Numbered from the stretch's first letter, positions 26,958-35,360 are shown. The stretch: DNA of 64,000 bases from Paenibacillus oceani (GCF_014705615.1 NZ_JACXJA010000042.1:42334-106333), one strand, 5' to 3'. Numbers and translations: made by a program. Notes: generated by a model from the sequence alone, not told the origin.

Positions 26958-26986
26958 ATTATACGCAGATGATAGAAAGTTGACAA
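26958..26986 (-). promoter_or_regulatory. Sigma-A promoter of amt
   Basis: TTGTCA, 17 bp and TATAAT on the minus strand; the -10 is perfect and the -35 has one mismatch. The predicted start of transcription is near 26951. Confidence 0.85.
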
Positions 26987-27234
26987 CATTTTTTTTGATT
27001 TTCAACTGAATTCCCAGACGTTGATGTCAGGTATACCTACAATTGTTCGTCTTTCAAGCATTCATGTCAGCTATTCTTTCCGGAGCCGTGCCCGATCAGG
27101 CCATAAAAAGTTCACAGTTCATTCAAAGCATGACGTTTGACTGTACGGTTTCATTTGGTTTATGATGAGGCTAGAAGCGCGGTGAGTGACGCCGCCTAAA
27201 TAGGTCCATAATAAGGGGTGAACGAATTGGGGAT

Positions 27235-27666
27235 ATGAAACTATACAAAATAGGCGAACTGGCCCGGATGTCGGAAGTAAGCTCGAGAACGATCGATTAT
27301 TATACGAAACTTGGACTGATCTCTCCCGAAAAAAGAACGGATACGAATTACCGATTGTATACAGACGAAACCTTGACCCGCCTGAAACGTATAGAAACGA
27401 TGAAGAAGGAAAAGTACACCCTGGAGGAAATTAAAGCAAGCTTGACCCAGTGGAGCAAAGTCAGCCAAGACGAGGTAGTGACAGAAAAGCTGACATCCTT
27501 GCAATTGCAGCTGCGCCAGCTGGAACGTGAAGTGAAAGAGCTTAGCCCGCTCCTCGAGGATATGAAACCGAAGCAAGCCAAATATGCATTCAAGACGCTG
27601 GCAACGCAAAGCGCGGCCTGCATCGAAGCACTTCTCCTTCTGATCGGCAAAGGACCATTAATGTAA
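27235..27666 (+). CDS. MerR family transcriptional regulator
   Basis: DNA-binding regulator of 143 residues. The N-terminal winged helix has YKIGELARMSEVSSRTIDYYTKLGLISP and NYRLYTDETL, typical of MerR. A long helix (about 80-120) for dimerisation follows. The short C-terminal part has one cysteine (AACIEAL) and no metal-binding Cys set, so a metal sensor is unlikely. Its ribosome binding site is weak (GGGG 2 nt before ATG, AAGGGG 16 nt before). The protease gene follows after 32 bp, so the two are likely one transcript and MerR may control it. Confidence 0.9.
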   Translation: MKLYKIGELARMSEVSSRTIDYYTKLGLISPEKRTDTNYRLYTDETLTRLKRIETMKKEKYTLEEIKASLTQWSKVSQDEVVTEKLTSLQLQLRQLEREVKELSPLLEDMKPKQAKYAFKTLATQSAACIEALLLLIGKGPLM

Positions 27667-27698
27667 GTAGTAAGTTATCAAGGAGGGCAAAGAAACAG

Positions 27699-28385
27699 AT
27701 GATCCTATTTCACCCAATGGACTTCCTCATCATCATCGCGTTTGGCGTCTCGATTTGGGCTCAATTCCGGGTAAAGGGCACGTTTAACCGGTGGGCACAA
27801 GTGCCGGTCCAGTCCGGAATGACCGGCTACGACGCAGCGCGGCGCATGCTGGACAACAACGGCTTGTATGACGTGCCGGTCGAGGCGGTAAGAGGAACGC
27901 TCACTGACCATTACGACCCAGTTCAGCGCGTCGTACGGTTGTCCGAGCCGGTTTACTATGAACGTTCGATTTCAGCCGTATCCGTCGCCTGCCATGAGGT
28001 CGGCCATGCGATCCAGCACAGCGTCAGCTATCCGATGCTTGTCGCCCGTCACAAAATGTTCCCGCTGGTGAATATTACTTCCGGGATTGCACCGCTTCTG
28101 CTGATCGCCGGTTTTTTCTTCCAGTTGTCGGGATTGCTCCTGCTCGGGATCATTTTCTTCTCGGCGGCCGTCACTTTCCAGCTAGTAACGCTTCCGGTCG
28201 AGTTTAACGCAAGCAGCCGGGCGAGAGAGCTGATGGTATCCGAAGGTTTTATTACGAACGAGGAAGAACGCGGAGTGGCCAAAGTGCTGAACGCCGCCGC
28301 CCTGACCTATGTGGCTGCAGCTCTGATCTCCCTGCTTGAGCTGATCAAGTACATTATGATCTTTACGAACCGCAGCAACGAATAG
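27699..28385 (+). CDS. YugP-type membrane zinc metallopeptidase
   Basis: Integral membrane protein of 228 residues. A first span at 7-22 is followed by a soluble part containing the zinc-binding motif HEVGH (His99, Glu100, His103) within SVACHEVGHAIQH, and two further hydrophobic segments (about 125-170 and 200-220). This is the layout of the neutral zinc metallopeptidase family that includes Bacillus YugP. AGGAGGG lies 11 nt upstream. The substrate is unknown; relatives are thought to work in membrane protein quality control. Confidence 0.92.
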   Translation: MILFHPMDFLIIIAFGVSIWAQFRVKGTFNRWAQVPVQSGMTGYDAARRMLDNNGLYDVPVEAVRGTLTDHYDPVQRVVRLSEPVYYERSISAVSVACHEVGHAIQHSVSYPMLVARHKMFPLVNITSGIAPLLLIAGFFFQLSGLLLLGIIFFSAAVTFQLVTLPVEFNASSRARELMVSEGFITNEEERGVAKVLNAAALTYVAAALISLLELIKYIMIFTNRSNE

Positions 28386-28400
28386 TCCGTATCGAACACG

Positions 28401-28446
28401 AAAGCTTCCCTGCAGGCGCTCAGGCGCGCGATGGGGAAGCTTTTTT
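28401..28446 (+). terminator. Terminator of the MerR/YugP unit
   Basis: The stem AAAGCTTCCC / GGGGAAGCTTTT with a GC-rich loop is followed by a T-run. Confidence 0.85.
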
Positions 28447-28501
28447 GGGGCCGTATAGGGAACGAAACGAAGCGGCGTTCTCCTCCAAGCAGCTTCGCCA
28501 A

Positions 28502-29392
28502 TCACCGGAGCTTAAAATAGCTGAACAAAAATTGCTGGAACATTTCCACGACGATCGGCAGCTTTTGTCCCGATTTGCGGATCAGACCGATCGTTCTCGT
28601 CACATGAGGTTCGGTTACCTTCACCTTCACCGGCATAAGCGGGCTGATCTCGGTCAAAGCCATCTCCGGCAGCAGGCTGACGCCCATCCCCGCCGCGACC
28701 AGGCCGCGGATCGTATCGGACTCCTCCCCTTCGAAGCTGATTGTCGGCGAAAATCCGGCTTTGCGGCACGCTTCCCATACGATCGAGCGGAGCGAATAGT
28801 TTTCGTTGAACAGTACGAAGGAATCGCCCCGCAGCTGTTCAAGGCGGATCGACTGATAATCGGCCAGCACGTGGCTGCTCGGCAGAATCGCGTACAGCTC
28901 CTCGGTCAGCACAACCTCGCCGGTGACCTGATCGTTATTTTCCGGGAAGGGGGATATAAACGCCATGTCGACATCGCCCCGGACGACGTCCCGGATCAGA
29001 CTGGAGAACGTCCCCATCTTCAGGCGGAATTTGACGTTCGGATGGTCTTTGCGGAAGCTTGCAACGACAGACGGCACGAGGCTGATTCCGAGACTGTGCG
29101 GAAAACCAAGACCGATCTCCCCTACTTCCGGATCGAGAAACTCCTTGATCTCCCCGACCGCCTTCTCCAGCCCGGTCAGCAGCTCCTCCACCCGGCTCAA
29201 AAACAATTTGCCGACAGGGGTCAGCTGCAAATTCCTCCCCTTCTGGACGAACAGCTGAAGTCCGAGTTCCTGTTCCAGCTGATGGATCTGCCGGCTGACC
29301 GCCGACTGGGCCACATGCAGCTCTTCCGCCGCCTGCGTCACATGCTGTTTTCTAGCAACCTTAACGAAATATTGCAGTTGTCTTAGCTCCAC
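28502..29392 (-). CDS. LysR family regulator, GltC-like
   Basis: Regulator of 296 residues with strong resemblance to Bacillus GltC over its whole length. The start MELRQLQYFVKVA, the recognition helix AQSAVSRQIHQLEQEL, EFLDPEVGEIGLGFPHSLG in the hinge region and GMGVSLLPE are all shared patterns. GltC activates glutamate synthase genes, but gltAB is not in this window, so this may be a paralog. The rhomboid gene lies 27 bp upstream of its start in the same orientation, so they may be co-transcribed. The effector is unknown. Confidence 0.9.
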   Translation of the reverse strand: MELRQLQYFVKVARKQHVTQAAEELHVAQSAVSRQIHQLEQELGLQLFVQKGRNLQLTPVGKLFLSRVEELLTGLEKAVGEIKEFLDPEVGEIGLGFPHSLGISLVPSVVASFRKDHPNVKFRLKMGTFSSLIRDVVRGDVDMAFISPFPENNDQVTGEVVLTEELYAILPSSHVLADYQSIRLEQLRGDSFVLFNENYSLRSIVWEACRKAGFSPTISFEGEESDTIRGLVAAGMGVSLLPEMALTEISPLMPVKVKVTEPHVTRTIGLIRKSGQKLPIVVEMFQQFLFSYFKLR

Positions 29393-29419
29393 CTTCGATC
29401 CTCCAGCCCGTAAGTTGTA

Positions 29420-30028
29420 TTATCCCGGCATTTTGCGGAACAGCGGGGCGAACAGCAGAAATCCGCCCACGAAACCGCCGATATGCGCGTATAGGTTCAC
29501 CTGCGGTATAAGAAACGAGTAGATGAAGCCTACGATTACGACCGTTTTGATCGTCGATGAGGACTGTTTGTCGAGCGCCTTTTTGTAGAACAGCGCAATG
29601 AACAAATACGCGGCGAACACGCCGTAGATCGCCCCGGACGCTCCTGCGGATACGAGCGGCTCCGGTTGGTTGTAGAACAGCTGCGTCGACAGATTGCCGA
29701 TAAAGCCGCTGCCCAAATAAAACACGATATATTTCCATGTCCCGAGCAGCCTTTCGAGAGGCGGCGCGAAAACAAACAGGGAGAAGCAGTTGAACAGCAA
29801 ATGATCAAAGCCGATATGGATAAACTGGGAGGCGAAATAACGCCAGTATTCCCCGGAAAACGGCGGTTCGCTGAATAGCGCCCCGAACTGGATCAGCGTC
29901 ATCGAATCGTGAGTGCTGCCATACAGCTCCATCCCTATATAGAGCACAATGTTGATCGCAAGAATGATTGTCGTCACCGGATACCATCGTATATACTGCC
30001 TGAAGCTCTCGTATCGCAAAAAAAGCAT
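29420..30028 (-). CDS. Rhomboid intramembrane serine protease
   Basis: Cleaves membrane helices inside the bilayer. The 202 residues have six predicted spans. The catalytic dyad is visible as GASGAIYG (Ser131) in span 4 and AHIGGFVGG (His182) in span 6. HIGFDHLLFN (71-80) supplies the oxyanion-site histidine and asparagine. The extra domains or TPR tail of Bacillus GluP are absent. No substrate can be named. Confidence 0.93.
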   Translation of the reverse strand: MLFLRYESFRQYIRWYPVTTIILAINIVLYIGMELYGSTHDSMTLIQFGALFSEPPFSGEYWRYFASQFIHIGFDHLLFNCFSLFVFAPPLERLLGTWKYIVFYLGSGFIGNLSTQLFYNQPEPLVSAGASGAIYGVFAAYLFIALFYKKALDKQSSSTIKTVVIVGFIYSFLIPQVNLYAHIGGFVGGFLLFAPLFRKMPG

Positions 30029-30120
30029 CGTATTCTCCTCCGCGCACGTTCAAGTCGGGTAGATCCCCCATTTGTATCATACAATATGCTCGGTCCCGAG
30101 CCAAATGCCGGACACGGTCA

Positions 30121-30243
30121 GTGAACAATTATCGCGCGTATGCGGCGAACAGTCGAGGCCCCGGCTGGGGCTGGCTCGGCCTGCTCGGCTTGTTCGGCCT
30201 TACCGGACTGTTCGGACACAGTGGCGGACGAGACCTCGCCTGA
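30121..30243 (+). CDS. Small WGxxGxxG-motif peptide, 40 residues
   Basis: Short reading frame starting GTG at 30121. Its product contains GWGWLGLLGLFGLTGLFG, the pattern of the WGxxGxxG family of small Firmicute proteins. Longer relatives carry a signal peptide before this motif; here only NNYRAYAANSRGPG precedes it and no good ribosome binding site is visible, so the gene may be truncated or the start non-standard. A TACAAT element lies at 30080-30085. It lies between the rhomboid and tpx genes on the tpx strand. Function is unknown. Confidence 0.5.
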   Translation: MNNYRAYAANSRGPGWGWLGLLGLFGLTGLFGHSGGRDLA

Positions 30244-30391
30244 GCTGCAAGAGACGGCTTCGCCAGGGCGCTATATTCCGCCGTTTCTTGCGAATGTGGA
30301 GATTCGTTTCGTTATTGGACAACCGTCCCGGCGTTCCGATATAATGAGTTAGTGATTGCCAAACTTTATCATTCGCAGGAGGATGATCATT

Positions 30392-30910
30392 ATGACTCAA
30401 GAACGCGCTGGAGCGGCCACGTTTAAAGGAAACCCGATTACACTAATCGGCCCGGAAATTAAAGTCGGCGACAAAGCTCCTGGTTTTACAGTAAATAAAA
30501 ACCTCGTTACCGAAACGACACTCGCCGATTATGCAGGCAAAGTACTGCTGATCAGTGTCGTGCCTTCGCTGGACACGGGCGTATGCGACGCGCAAACCCG
30601 CCGTTTCAACGAAGAAGCAGCCGGTCTCGGCGACCAAGTGGCGATCCTGACAATCAGCGTCGACCTGCCGTTCGCGCAAGCCCGCTGGTGCGGCGCTGCC
30701 GGCGTAGACAAAGTCGAGACTTTGTCCGACTACAAGGCGAAGTCGTTCGGCCAAGCTTACGGCGTGCTGATCAAAGAATTGCAGTTGCTGATGCGCTCCA
30801 TCTTCGTTGTTGATGCAAGCGGCACGGTTCAATATGTCGAGTATTTGGGCGAGATGACCGAGCATCCGAACTACGAAGCTGCTCTCGAAGCGGTTAAGAA
30901 ACTGGTATAA
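30392..30910 (+). CDS. tpx: Thiol peroxidase Tpx
   Basis: Atypical 2-Cys peroxiredoxin that reduces peroxides with thioredoxin as donor, in the cytoplasm. The 172 residues carry the peroxidatic Cys65 in SLDTGVCDAQTRRFN and resolving Cys100 in ARWCGAAG. AGGAGG lies 9 nt before ATG 30392; in-frame ATGs at 30356 and 30386 are upstream of or too near this site. A strong terminator follows. Length and motifs match the family fully. Confidence 0.96.
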   Translation: MTQERAGAATFKGNPITLIGPEIKVGDKAPGFTVNKNLVTETTLADYAGKVLLISVVPSLDTGVCDAQTRRFNEEAAGLGDQVAILTISVDLPFAQARWCGAAGVDKVETLSDYKAKSFGQAYGVLIKELQLLMRSIFVVDASGTVQYVEYLGEMTEHPNYEAALEAVKKLV

Positions 30911-30928
30911 TCCGATAGTAAGCGTCTC

Positions 30929-30976
30929 AAACAAAAACAGCGGTACGGAATGTCATTCCAGCCGCTGTTTTTGTTT
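30929..30976. terminator. Bidirectional terminator between tpx and the DUF1499-like gene
   Basis: The stem AAACAAAAACAGCGG / CCGCTGTTTTTGTTT is nearly perfect and serves both convergent genes. Confidence 0.93.
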
Positions 30977-31364
30977 AGGCATCTGTTTTATAAGAAGAAA
31001 GCTTGGAGTCAAACACCTTGAACAGTTCGAGAATCGTCCGGTAGTTCGAGCCCAGGTCGCCGAGCGAGCCGCGGGAAGCCGAATAAATATCGATCGAAGA
31101 TTTGACCGGGCTGATCGAGAGCAGGGTCAAAGTAATATCTTGGGTCCGGCCGGTCATTGTCCGTTTGGAGACGACGATTTCGCCGACACTTTTCACTTCG
31201 TGGAGAACGGTATACTTCGGCAGCTTCTTGAGGAGCGAGACCACTTCGTCCCATAACTTCTCCTTCTGGAGCTTGTAATATCTCGTTTTAAGCGCCGGAT
31301 CCCTGGCTTTGTCACCCGTTGCTTCGTGACTGCGGATTAGGCCGACCAACGTTCTCTTCAACAA
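30975..31364 (-). CDS. Small conserved protein, DUF1499-like
   Basis: Protein of 129 residues without signal peptide or membrane span. The C-terminal half (VDIYSASRGSLGDLGSNYRTI, shown in part as IYSASRGSLGDLG) resembles the end of DUF1499 domains, where a similar S.SR.G..DLG.N.R pattern occurs. The N-terminal half (YYKLQKEKLWDEVVSLLKKL) also fits. The family assignment is from pattern memory and is moderate. Its stop lies inside the bidirectional terminator. No function is known. Confidence 0.6.
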   Translation of the reverse strand: MLKRTLVGLIRSHEATGDKARDPALKTRYYKLQKEKLWDEVVSLLKKLPKYTVLHEVKSVGEIVVSKRTMTGRTQDITLTLLSISPVKSSIDIYSASRGSLGDLGSNYRTILELFKVFDSKLSSYKTDA

Positions 31365-31685
31365 AAGCGTTCCCCCCTGTTTCCATACGTTAACACGTTA
31401 TAGTGCGAGTTCAAAATGTCCGGTTTTCAACACCGAGAAGATTGGATGAAGCTAGGAAATGAGGAGCGGAGCGTAGTGGAAACTTTTGTGAGCACCGGAA
31501 ATTCCGGCTGAATTCCATATTCGATGTCGAATACGCTTCCAGATCCGCTTCGTGATCAAAAGTGGACTTTTTGAACAACCTCTTATAGCACTATATTTAA
31601 TATTAACATGCTTTTCCCGCAAGCAAAAGACATAATACGCGAATAACGAAAAGTCGACGTCCCTTCCCTGCTGAACACCCCTGTA
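31365..31685. other. Gene-free stretch with short palindromes
   Basis: No convincing gene. The part from about 31455 to 31600 contains TATTCGATGTCGAATA and GGAAATTCCGG-type inverted segments and looks like a dispersed intergenic element. No second copy is seen in this window. Confidence 0.4.
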
Positions 31686-31714
31686 CAACAAGAAGCCGGT
31701 CACACGGACCGGCC
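31686..31714 (-). terminator. Terminator of the aldolase/aminopeptidase/kinase operon
   Basis: On the minus strand GCCGGTC, five bases and GACCGGC are followed by TTCTTGTTGT. Confidence 0.75.
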
Positions 31715-31723
31715 TGTTTGGCG

Positions 31724-32662
31724 TTAGGATATCAAATCAACCTGCACCTGCTCGAGCAGCCGCTCGACGTCGTCTTGACGGACATCCCCGGCTTGCACGT
31801 TCAGCGCATTGGCGGTGCCGCAAGCGGTCGCCAGCCGGATCGCCTGATCGAACGTCCGCCCCGCTGCGGTCGCTACCGCCATGCCGGCGACGAACGAATC
31901 GCCGCTTCCGACCGGATTCACCGCTTCGATCCGTGGCGCCCGCACCCGGTACAGCCGTCCGCCGTAACCGGCGACGGAGCCGCCGGCCCCAAGCGTCACG
32001 ACGACGCAGCCGATGCCTTGCTCCATCAGTTGACCGATGGCGCTGTACACGTCGGATTCCTGCTCCAGCCTGCGGCCGATCAGCTTCTCCACCTCGTCCT
32101 CGTTCGGCTTGATGAAATACGGCTGGGCCCGCACCCCTTCCAGCAGCGCATCGCCGCTCGTATCGAGGAAGGCTTGCGCTCCCGCCGCCTTGGCGATCCC
32201 GATCAGCTCAGCATACAGCGATGCCGGAGCTCCCTTCGGCAGACTGCCGGAGAAAGCGACGATCGCGGACTTGGCAGCAAGGAGACCGATCTTCGCCTTC
32301 ATCTCGGCGATCTGCTCCCCGGTAATGACCGGTCCCGGCTCAAGCAGCTCCGTCGAGGTCGATTCCGACTGATCGATCATGTTCAGACAAAGCCGCGACT
32401 CTCCTTCGACTTCTACGAAATCGCTGGAGATCCCCGATTTGTCCAGTTCCTTCACGATATAGGCGCCGTTGCTGCCGCCGACGAATCCGCTCGCCAGCAC
32501 CTCGCCGCCGAGCTGATGCGCCACTCGGGCGACGTTAATACCTTTGCCGCCAGGCACGCTGATCATCGTAGACACCCGCGATACTTTGCCGAGCGGAAAC
32601 TTCTCCATATAATACGTTTTGTCGATTGCCGCATTAAGCGTCACGGTCGTTATAAGAGCCAT
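31724..32662 (-). CDS. PfkB family hexose-phosphate kinase (1-phosphofructokinase / tagatose-6-phosphate kinase)
   Basis: Phosphorylates a ketohexose phosphate at the remaining terminal hydroxyl in the cytoplasm. The 312 residues show the PfkB signatures VPGGKGINVARVAHQLGG (37-54) and NPVGSGDSFVAGMA with the catalytic aspartate. Both FruK and LacC enzymes look like this. The neighbouring GatY-type class II aldolase and DeoR regulator suggest the product is a ketose-1,6-bisphosphate that is then split. A phosphotransferase or ABC uptake system is absent here, so the incoming sugar is not fixed by the context. Last gene of the operon, followed by a terminator. Confidence 0.85.
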   Translation of the reverse strand: MALITTVTLNAAIDKTYYMEKFPLGKVSRVSTMISVPGGKGINVARVAHQLGGEVLASGFVGGSNGAYIVKELDKSGISSDFVEVEGESRLCLNMIDQSESTSTELLEPGPVITGEQIAEMKAKIGLLAAKSAIVAFSGSLPKGAPASLYAELIGIAKAAGAQAFLDTSGDALLEGVRAQPYFIKPNEDEVEKLIGRRLEQESDVYSAIGQLMEQGIGCVVVTLGAGGSVAGYGGRLYRVRAPRIEAVNPVGSGDSFVAGMAVATAAGRTFDQAIRLATACGTANALNVQAGDVRQDDVERLLEQVQVDLIS

Positions 32663-32692
32663 GGGTTGCTTCCTTTTCCGTTATAGTGGGAC

Positions 32693-33484
32693 TTACAGAT
32701 GAAGGATATGCGACGCGCGATCCGCCGAATAAGCGACGGTCGTATCGTTTAGCCTGGCGGCCCGGACGTTGTCCTTCAGCGTGTCGGCCTGTTCCTTCGT
32801 ATTGAATTCGATCTCCATCCGGTACGGACCCGGGAAATAATACGGCTTCCGCTTCGGCAGCTTCAGTGCTTGTTCGACTTCGCTGCGGATGCGCCTTGCC
32901 GCTTCTCTCGGGTTAAGGCTCTTAATCCTTCCGCTCGCAAAAGCTTCCTTCACGACCGTAGCCGGAAGATCATCGCCGAAAAACGTTCTCGCTTCCGCAA
33001 CCGCCGCCTTGTCTCCGCTTACGTAAGCGACCGGTACGCCGTATTCCCCGGCGATCAGCGCCATCTGGGCGATCTCCCCGCATTCGGTGCCGTTCAGCCG
33101 GAACGACTTCCAGGCTTTGCTGTTCTGCGTATGCGGCATGACGGAGTACGGGGTGCCCGCCATCGCGTGGTAGCCCACCAGCAGCAGAGCGTCAAAGGAT
33201 TCGTCGAGCGACGGAAGAATGTTGGCGGAGGAATCCGGCTTCTCGATGAACGCCCGCTCGTCCAGCTCTTCCCAGATCAGGTTGTATTCCGGTCCGCCGG
33301 CGCCATGGCCGTCGTTCACTATAACTTCGGTTGCGCCGGCGGCGAACGCGCCCTGGACCGCCGCATTCGTCTCCATCGTCAGGATCTGCCGGTACCGGGG
33401 GTAAAAGGGCTCGCCGCCCTTCACCTGCTCCCAGTAGTACGCCATGCTGATTCCTTCCATATCGGTTAGGATATAGACCTTCAT
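32693..33484 (-). CDS. M55 family D-aminopeptidase (DppA-like)
   Basis: Zinc aminopeptidase of 263 residues. It begins MKVYILTDMEGISMA, the metal-binding Asp-x-Glu-Gly of the M55 family. VNDGHGAG and LLVGYHAMAGT supply further ligands. NSKAWKSFRLNGTECGE and PVAYVSGDKA are conserved too. DppA enzymes hydrolyse D-Ala-containing dipeptides. The start at 33484 is chosen from AAGGGG about 8 nt upstream; the frame remains open to 33553 inside the aldolase gene. Its position between an aldolase and a sugar kinase is unexpected and may indicate release of an amino-acid or peptide moiety from a muropeptide-like substrate, which is inference. Confidence 0.92.
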   Translation of the reverse strand: MKVYILTDMEGISMAYYWEQVKGGEPFYPRYRQILTMETNAAVQGAFAAGATEVIVNDGHGAGGPEYNLIWEELDERAFIEKPDSSANILPSLDESFDALLLVGYHAMAGTPYSVMPHTQNSKAWKSFRLNGTECGEIAQMALIAGEYGVPVAYVSGDKAAVAEARTFFGDDLPATVVKEAFASGRIKSLNPREAARRIRSEVEQALKLPKRKPYYFPGPYRMEIEFNTKEQADTLKDNVRAARLNDTTVAYSADRASHILHL

Positions 33485-33516
33485 CGTGAGCGCCCCTTTT
33501 CGAGTTCGGGTAAGGA

Positions 33517-34383
33517 TTAACGGAAATCTTTTGCCTTGCCGAAGCTGCCGCACAACCGCATTTTTTCAATCGCCGCTTCCTTAAGCGCTTTTTTGGCCGG
33601 CACCATATATTTGCGCGGATCGTTCTCCTCCGGATTTTGCGCGAAAACCGCTTTGATCGCGTCGGAGAAGACGATGCGCAGCTCGGTGGCGACGTTCATC
33701 TTGGCCATGCCGAGCACGACGCACCGGCGGACCTGCTCCTCCGGAATGCCCGAACCGCCGTGAAGCACGAGCGGAACATCCACTTTGTCTGCGATCCGCT
33801 TAATCCGCTCGAAATCGATCTTGGGCTCGCCCTTGTAGATGCCGTGCGCGGTTCCGATCGCCGGCGCGAGCGTTGGGACGCCGGTCAGTTCGACGAATTT
33901 GGCGCATTCATCCGGATCGGCCATCAGTGCTTCGTTGTCGGCGACGACGATATCGTCCTCGACACCGCCCACTTTGCCAAGCTCCGCTTCGACGTTCACG
34001 CCGGCCGGTCTTGCCACTTCCACGACACGTAACGTCTGGGCGACGTTCTCATCGAACGGCGAGTGCGATGCATCGATCATAACCGACGTATAACCGGCGC
34101 GGATGCAGCGGACGATCAGATCGAATTCCGTACAGTGGTCGAGATGAAGCGCGATCGGAATCCGGTTCATATTGGATGCGACTGTAGCGGCCGCAGCAAT
34201 ATATTCCGGTCCCAGATGTTTGACGGTGCCTACGGTCGACTGGATGATCAGCGGCGAATCCGTCTCGACGGCCGCTTCCACGACGGCTTGCAGCATTTCC
34301 AGCGTGTGCACGTTAAAGGCTCCGATACAATATCCGCCGGCGCGAGCGGCTTGGAGCAACGGTGTCGATGATACTAATGGCAT
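33517..34383 (-). CDS. Class II ketose-bisphosphate aldolase (GatY/KbaY/Fba type)
   Basis: Zinc-dependent aldolase that splits a ketohexose-1,6-bisphosphate into two triose phosphates. The 288 residues have the Zn-binding LHLDHCTEFD near residue 80, EAELGKVGG, and AIGTAHG and LVLHGGSGIP with the other histidines and phosphate site. The length and the monovalent-cation loops fit the GatY/KbaY subgroup, specific for tagatose-1,6-bisphosphate, as well as Bacillus FbaA. The operon with a PfkB kinase favours a catabolic tagatose- or fructose-type role over core glycolysis. First gene of the operon, with its own promoter after deoR. Confidence 0.9.
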   Translation of the reverse strand: MPLVSSTPLLQAARAGGYCIGAFNVHTLEMLQAVVEAAVETDSPLIIQSTVGTVKHLGPEYIAAAATVASNMNRIPIALHLDHCTEFDLIVRCIRAGYTSVMIDASHSPFDENVAQTLRVVEVARPAGVNVEAELGKVGGVEDDIVVADNEALMADPDECAKFVELTGVPTLAPAIGTAHGIYKGEPKIDFERIKRIADKVDVPLVLHGGSGIPEEQVRRCVVLGMAKMNVATELRIVFSDAIKAVFAQNPEENDPRKYMVPAKKALKEAAIEKMRLCGSFGKAKDFR

Positions 34384-34445
34384 GAATGGTTCCTCCCGGT
34401 AGTCTTACTTTTTTGAGTGTTTTGTTTCGTTTTGCTTCTTTTCTC

Positions 34446-34474
34446 ATTGTAGCCGATCCTTTAAAACGTGACAA
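34446..34474 (-). promoter_or_regulatory. Sigma-A promoter of the aldolase operon
   Basis: TTGTCA, 17 bp and TACAAT on the minus strand, 63 bp before the aldolase start. The stretch AAAACGAAACAAAAC at about 34425-34440 downstream recurs before deoR and may be the DeoR-family operator. Confidence 0.75.
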
Positions 34475-34504
34475 ACGTTTTTTTGGTGATTTCGTACACC
34501 GCGG

Positions 34505-35278
34505 TTACGTGACGATCAGTTGGATGCCGAGATCACGAATCTGATCGCACGTCGTCTTGTCCAGCTTCCGGTCGGTCACGACCGTATGGACGAACGACAG
34601 CGGCGCCACATGGGAGAAAAACACCCGCCCGAACTTGCTGTGGTCAGCTACGACGATCACTTCCTTGGCGATCGAGATCATGCTCCGGTCCATGCTCGCT
34701 TCGGATAAATTCGGCGTCGTCAGCCCCTCGTTCAGGTCGAATCCGTCTACGCCGAGAAACAGCTTGTCGACGCGGATATTCGCCAGCGTGTTCTCGGCGA
34801 GCGGACCGACGAGGGCGTACGATTTGCGACGCAGCTTGCCCCCGATCAGAATCACCTCAAAGTCGGAGTAGCTTCCGATTTGCACCGCGATGTTGGCGGC
34901 GTTCGTAACGATTTTCAGCCCCTTTTTGCCGGCGAGCTTCTTGGCGAGCATCATGTTGGTCGTCCCTGCGGTAAGCAGCACCGCGTCCTCGTCGTTCACC
35001 AGCTTGGCCGCCGCTTCGGCGATTCTCTCTTTCTCGTCGGCCAGCGCCTCCTCCTTCTCCGAGAACGACTTCTCCCTCGCCACCTCGCTGATTCGCGAAT
35101 GAAGCGCCATCGCCCCGCCGTGCGTGCGGATCAAAAGCTCCTTCTCCTCCAGCTTCTCCAGATCGCGTCTTACGGTAACCGGCGACACCCCCAATGCATC
35201 GCTAAGCTCCGCTACCGTCGCCTTGCCGGCCCGGTTCACGACTTCCATAATTCGCAGGTACCTTTCCTCTGCAAACAT
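34505..35278 (-). CDS. DeoR family transcriptional repressor
   Basis: Sugar-phosphate-responsive repressor of 257 residues. The N-terminal helix-turn-helix contains ERYLRIMEVVNRAGKATVAELSDALGVSPVTVRRDL (residues 5-40, quoted in part as LSDALGVSPVTVRRDL). Then come the DeoR linker THGGAM and the effector domain with AGTTNMMLAKKL and FLGVDGFD. It is located directly upstream of the aldolase operon in the same orientation and has its own promoter. Both promoters share AACGAAA/CAA-rich segments, consistent with autoregulation and control of the operon. The effector is presumably a sugar phosphate from the pathway. Confidence 0.93.
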   Translation of the reverse strand: MFAEERYLRIMEVVNRAGKATVAELSDALGVSPVTVRRDLEKLEEKELLIRTHGGAMALHSRISEVAREKSFSEKEEALADEKERIAEAAAKLVNDEDAVLLTAGTTNMMLAKKLAGKKGLKIVTNAANIAVQIGSYSDFEVILIGGKLRRKSYALVGPLAENTLANIRVDKLFLGVDGFDLNEGLTTPNLSEASMDRSMISIAKEVIVVADHSKFGRVFFSHVAPLSFVHTVVTDRKLDKTTCDQIRDLGIQLIVT

Positions 35279-35324
35279 ATCGAATAGTTCCTCCTAAATC
35301 GGTCGGACAAAAAGCCGATTTTTT

Positions 35325-35360
35325 CGTTACTGTTGTTTTCGTTTGTGATCGTTTCTATTT
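35325..35360. promoter_or_regulatory. Candidate DeoR-family operator near deoR
   Basis: TTGTTTTCGTTTGTGATCG (35331-35350 region) shares its TTTTCGTTT / TGTTT core with the sequence at 34420-34440 before the aldolase gene. DeoR-type sites are often such T-rich repeats. Not proven. Confidence 0.4.
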
